DNA of 33,755 bases from Paracraurococcus lichenis. GTDB taxonomy: Bacteria > Pseudomonadota > Alphaproteobacteria > Acetobacterales > Acetobacteraceae. Within the stretch, counting starts at the first letter, position 1, and each line of letters opens with the position of its first letter. The notes under the pieces are model-generated. The model searched no databases and was not told the origin of the DNA. It saw only the letters and a program-made list of their open reading frames with translations. The stretch lies in contig NZ_JAUTWS010000057.1 in assembly GCF_030657435.1 (NCBI RefSeq), positions 1-33,755 on the forward strand, written 5' to 3'. Shown one piece after another: positions 32,454-33,755 of the stretch. The translations under genes and the position numbers were made by a program.

Positions 32454-32588
32454 TCAGCCCGTCCGCTCGGCGGATCGCATCAGCACGAACAGCACCAGCA
32501 CCCCGGCCAGCACCGACCAGCCGCTCAGACCCCCTGTGCGCGTCTCGCCCAGGATGCCCAGCACCATCAGCAGCGCCAGAACCCGCAT
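32454..32588 (-). CDS. 44-residue membrane peptide
   Basis: MRVLALLMVLGILGETRTGG is followed by a second hydrophobic segment SVLAGVLVLFVLM, so it probably spans the membrane once or twice. The ribosome site AGGGAGGTGG before ATG 32588 is among the best in the window, which supports real translation despite the short length. It lies 15 nt after the upstream gene's stop and 11 nt before the glycoside hydrolase start, all in one direction. No homologue is known to me. Confidence 0.6.
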   Translation of the reverse strand: MRVLALLMVLGILGETRTGGLSGWSVLAGVLVLFVLMRSAERTG

Positions 32589-32603
32589 CGCCACCTCCCT
32601 TGC

Positions 32604-33197
32604 CTAGCGCATGAGCGCGGCCACCACGGCCCCGCCCACCACCGCACCCGCCACCCAGGCCAAGCCCATGGCCCACGCGGCTCGCCACACCGCAGCGGTG
32701 TCCGCCGCCCGTACCAGCCGCCGCGTCTCATCCCGCAGCGCCAGGCCGTAGTCCTGCGCCCCCTGCCGGTGCACCGCTTCCAGCCGCGCCAGGCCCTCGC
32801 GCACGAAGGCCATGAAGTCGGCTTTCCAGGTCTCGCGCTCCTCGGCCGTCATCGGCTCCCGCGCACCCGCCACCAGCGCGCGGATCTCGCGCACCTGCGC
32901 CGGCGCCAGCCGGGCCGCCGCGGCATGGCAGGCCAGCACCAGCCGCACGCTGTCCCGCTGCACGCCCGGGTGGGCCAGCGCCTCCCGCAGCAGCGTCTCC
33001 ACCTCGGCGGCAATCGCCTCCACCGTCTCGGGCTCGGCCATTGCCCTGGGCTCCGCTGGGCCAGCGGACGCCGGCACCGGGGTCACCACCGCAGCGGCCG
33101 CCGGGGACTCTGGCGACCTCGGCCGTGCCCGCATCGCCTCCCGCAGCCGCAGGACCGTGTCGCGCAGATCGGGGCGGCCGGCCGCGGTGGCGATCAC
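32604..33197 (-). CDS. Protein with C-terminal membrane anchor, TraM/MobE-like
   Basis: The 197-residue protein starts at GTG 33197, which overlaps the stop of the upstream gene (GTGA), a sign of coupled translation. Residues about 1-50 are Ala/Pro-rich. The middle is helical, with charged stretches (AEPETVEAIAAEVETLLREAL, then QVREIRALVAGAREPMTAEERE). The end AAWAMGLAWVAGAVVGGAVVAALM is a single membrane segment. Size, order after a P-loop-type gene and the tail anchor recall TraM of IncP or MobE of IncQ plasmids. Sequence identity to these was not tested. An alternative start at Met (AEPETVEAI) is possible. Confidence 0.55.
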   Translation of the reverse strand: MIATAAGRPDLRDTVLRLREAMRARPRSPESPAAAAVVTPVPASAGPAEPRAMAEPETVEAIAAEVETLLREALAHPGVQRDSVRLVLACHAAAARLAPAQVREIRALVAGAREPMTAEERETWKADFMAFVREGLARLEAVHRQGAQDYGLALRDETRRLVRAADTAAVWRAAWAMGLAWVAGAVVGGAVVAALMR

Positions 33198-33755
33198 GGC
33201 CGTACCCAACTGCCGATCGGCGCCCACTCCGGGGCCACATCCTCCATCCACAGGCCGAGTTCGGTAGCTGCATCGCCATCCACCGGCGCCACGCCCTGGC
33301 GCCACTCGGGCACCCGGCCGTGCCGCGCGTGCCCGAACAGCAGCCCCTTCCGCTCGACCTCGAGCGCCACGTCCTGCCGCAGCGCGGGCATCCACACCTC
33401 GGCCGCGCCGGCCCGGAGTGCCGCTTGGTAGATCGGCTGCCCGCGCAGGCCGTCGTAGGCATCCCACCCCTCGCGGGCATGCGCCCCGTTCAGGACCATC
33501 GCCGTTGCCGTGGGCCGCACCCCCAGCGCCTCGAAGGCCTGCAGCAACGCCAGGTCGTGCGCCCGCGGCGTCCAGTGCCAGAGCATCACCACGGCCACCC
33601 CGCGGGCTTCCAGCCGGGTGAACAGGCCGCGGTCGCGCTCCAGCACCGTCGCCAGGGCGTTGCTGCCGCCGCCGGCATCCAGCAGCGTCACCGGCGGCGG
33701 GTCGTTGCCCTCGGCTTCCAGCAGGATGCCCCGCGTCAGGTCCTCGGCGTCCTTA
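33194..33755 (-). CDS. Partial P-loop-type protein, TraL/MobD- or ParA-like
   Basis: The reading enters from the right edge, so the start and the nucleotide-binding P-loop lie outside the window. What is visible is DAEDLTRGILLEAEGN, then VTLLDAGGGSNALATVLERD, resembling the Asp-x-Gly-Gly segment that follows the P-loop in ParA/MinD/TraL ATPases. ALRAGAAEVWMPALRQDVALEVERKG follows near the end. In IncP and IncQ plasmids such a protein (TraL, MobD) precedes TraM or MobE, as here. The assignment is by order and motif, not by close match. Confidence 0.5.
   Translation of the reverse strand, partial: KDAEDLTRGILLEAEGNDPPPVTLLDAGGGSNALATVLERDRGLFTRLEARGVAVVMLWHWTPRAHDLALLQAFEALGVRPTATAMVLNGAHAREGWDAYDGLRGQPIYQAALRAGAAEVWMPALRQDVALEVERKGLLFGHARHGRVPEWRQGVAPVDGDAATELGLWMEDVAPEWAPIGSWVRP

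Noticed and set aside
32307..33431. A 374-residue plus-strand frame
   Set aside because: It is antisense to the overlapping transfer-like genes, with Pro/Arg/His-rich shadow composition.

Overview
The window is high-GC DNA with alphaproteobacterial-style genes. The mix of an ISKra4-type, an IS110-type, an IS1380-type and other transposases, a plasmid-type transfer fragment and a decayed catabolic cluster suggests an accessory replicon or island of an Acetobacteraceae-like bacterium such as Roseomonas or a relative. That taxonomic guess is inference from protein style only. No rRNA, tRNA or CRISPR array was seen.

Layout. 1-60: end of an IS21-like element. 225-2394: a GNAT acetyltransferase convergent with an exported alpha/beta hydrolase. 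2766-3570: remnants of ISKra4-like and IS1182-like transposases. 3759-6341: a large secreted-type protein joining RTX repeats to nine ELWVSDGT-type repeats. 6702-7070: a small exported Cys-rich protein. 7183-10880: an insertion-sequence pile-up in which an unassigned DDE element sits in or beside a truncated ISKra4 transposase, next to an intact IS110 element.

10883-20341: a metabolic block with a class C beta-lactamase-type serine hydrolase, a LuxR-type regulator, a broken AMP-ligase gene, an exported RidA-like protein, a diheme cytochrome c, an acyl-CoA dehydrogenase and a feruloyl-CoA synthase-like ligase. The last two fit CoA-dependent side-chain catabolism of a phenylpropanoid or other aromatic acid. 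The ligase remnant and the gene-poor 15307-15669 suggest that parts of the pathway have been lost. An IS1380 element (20398-22027) lies immediately downstream.

22156-25259: small genes (DUF3291, two SnoaL-like proteins, a conserved hypothetical) mixed with broken ones (IS110 tail, an HU gene with an in-frame amber stop). A folded 123-bp inverted repeat lies at 22767-22889. 25326-27924: a decayed pair of coupled minus-strand ORFs, then a plus-strand unit ending in a RecT-like annealing protein, preceded by an unusually AT-rich leader with an operator-like palindrome. 28080-29618: an amidase. 29991-30452: a GNAT gene with an amber stop.

30889-33755 (minus): an operon entering from the right edge. 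It holds a P-loop-type protein fragment resembling TraL/MobD, an overlapping protein with a C-terminal membrane anchor resembling TraM, a 44-residue membrane peptide, and a secreted CBM60-like plus GH16-like glycoside hydrolase. A glycan-cleaving enzyme in what looks like a transfer operon is the most interesting arrangement here.
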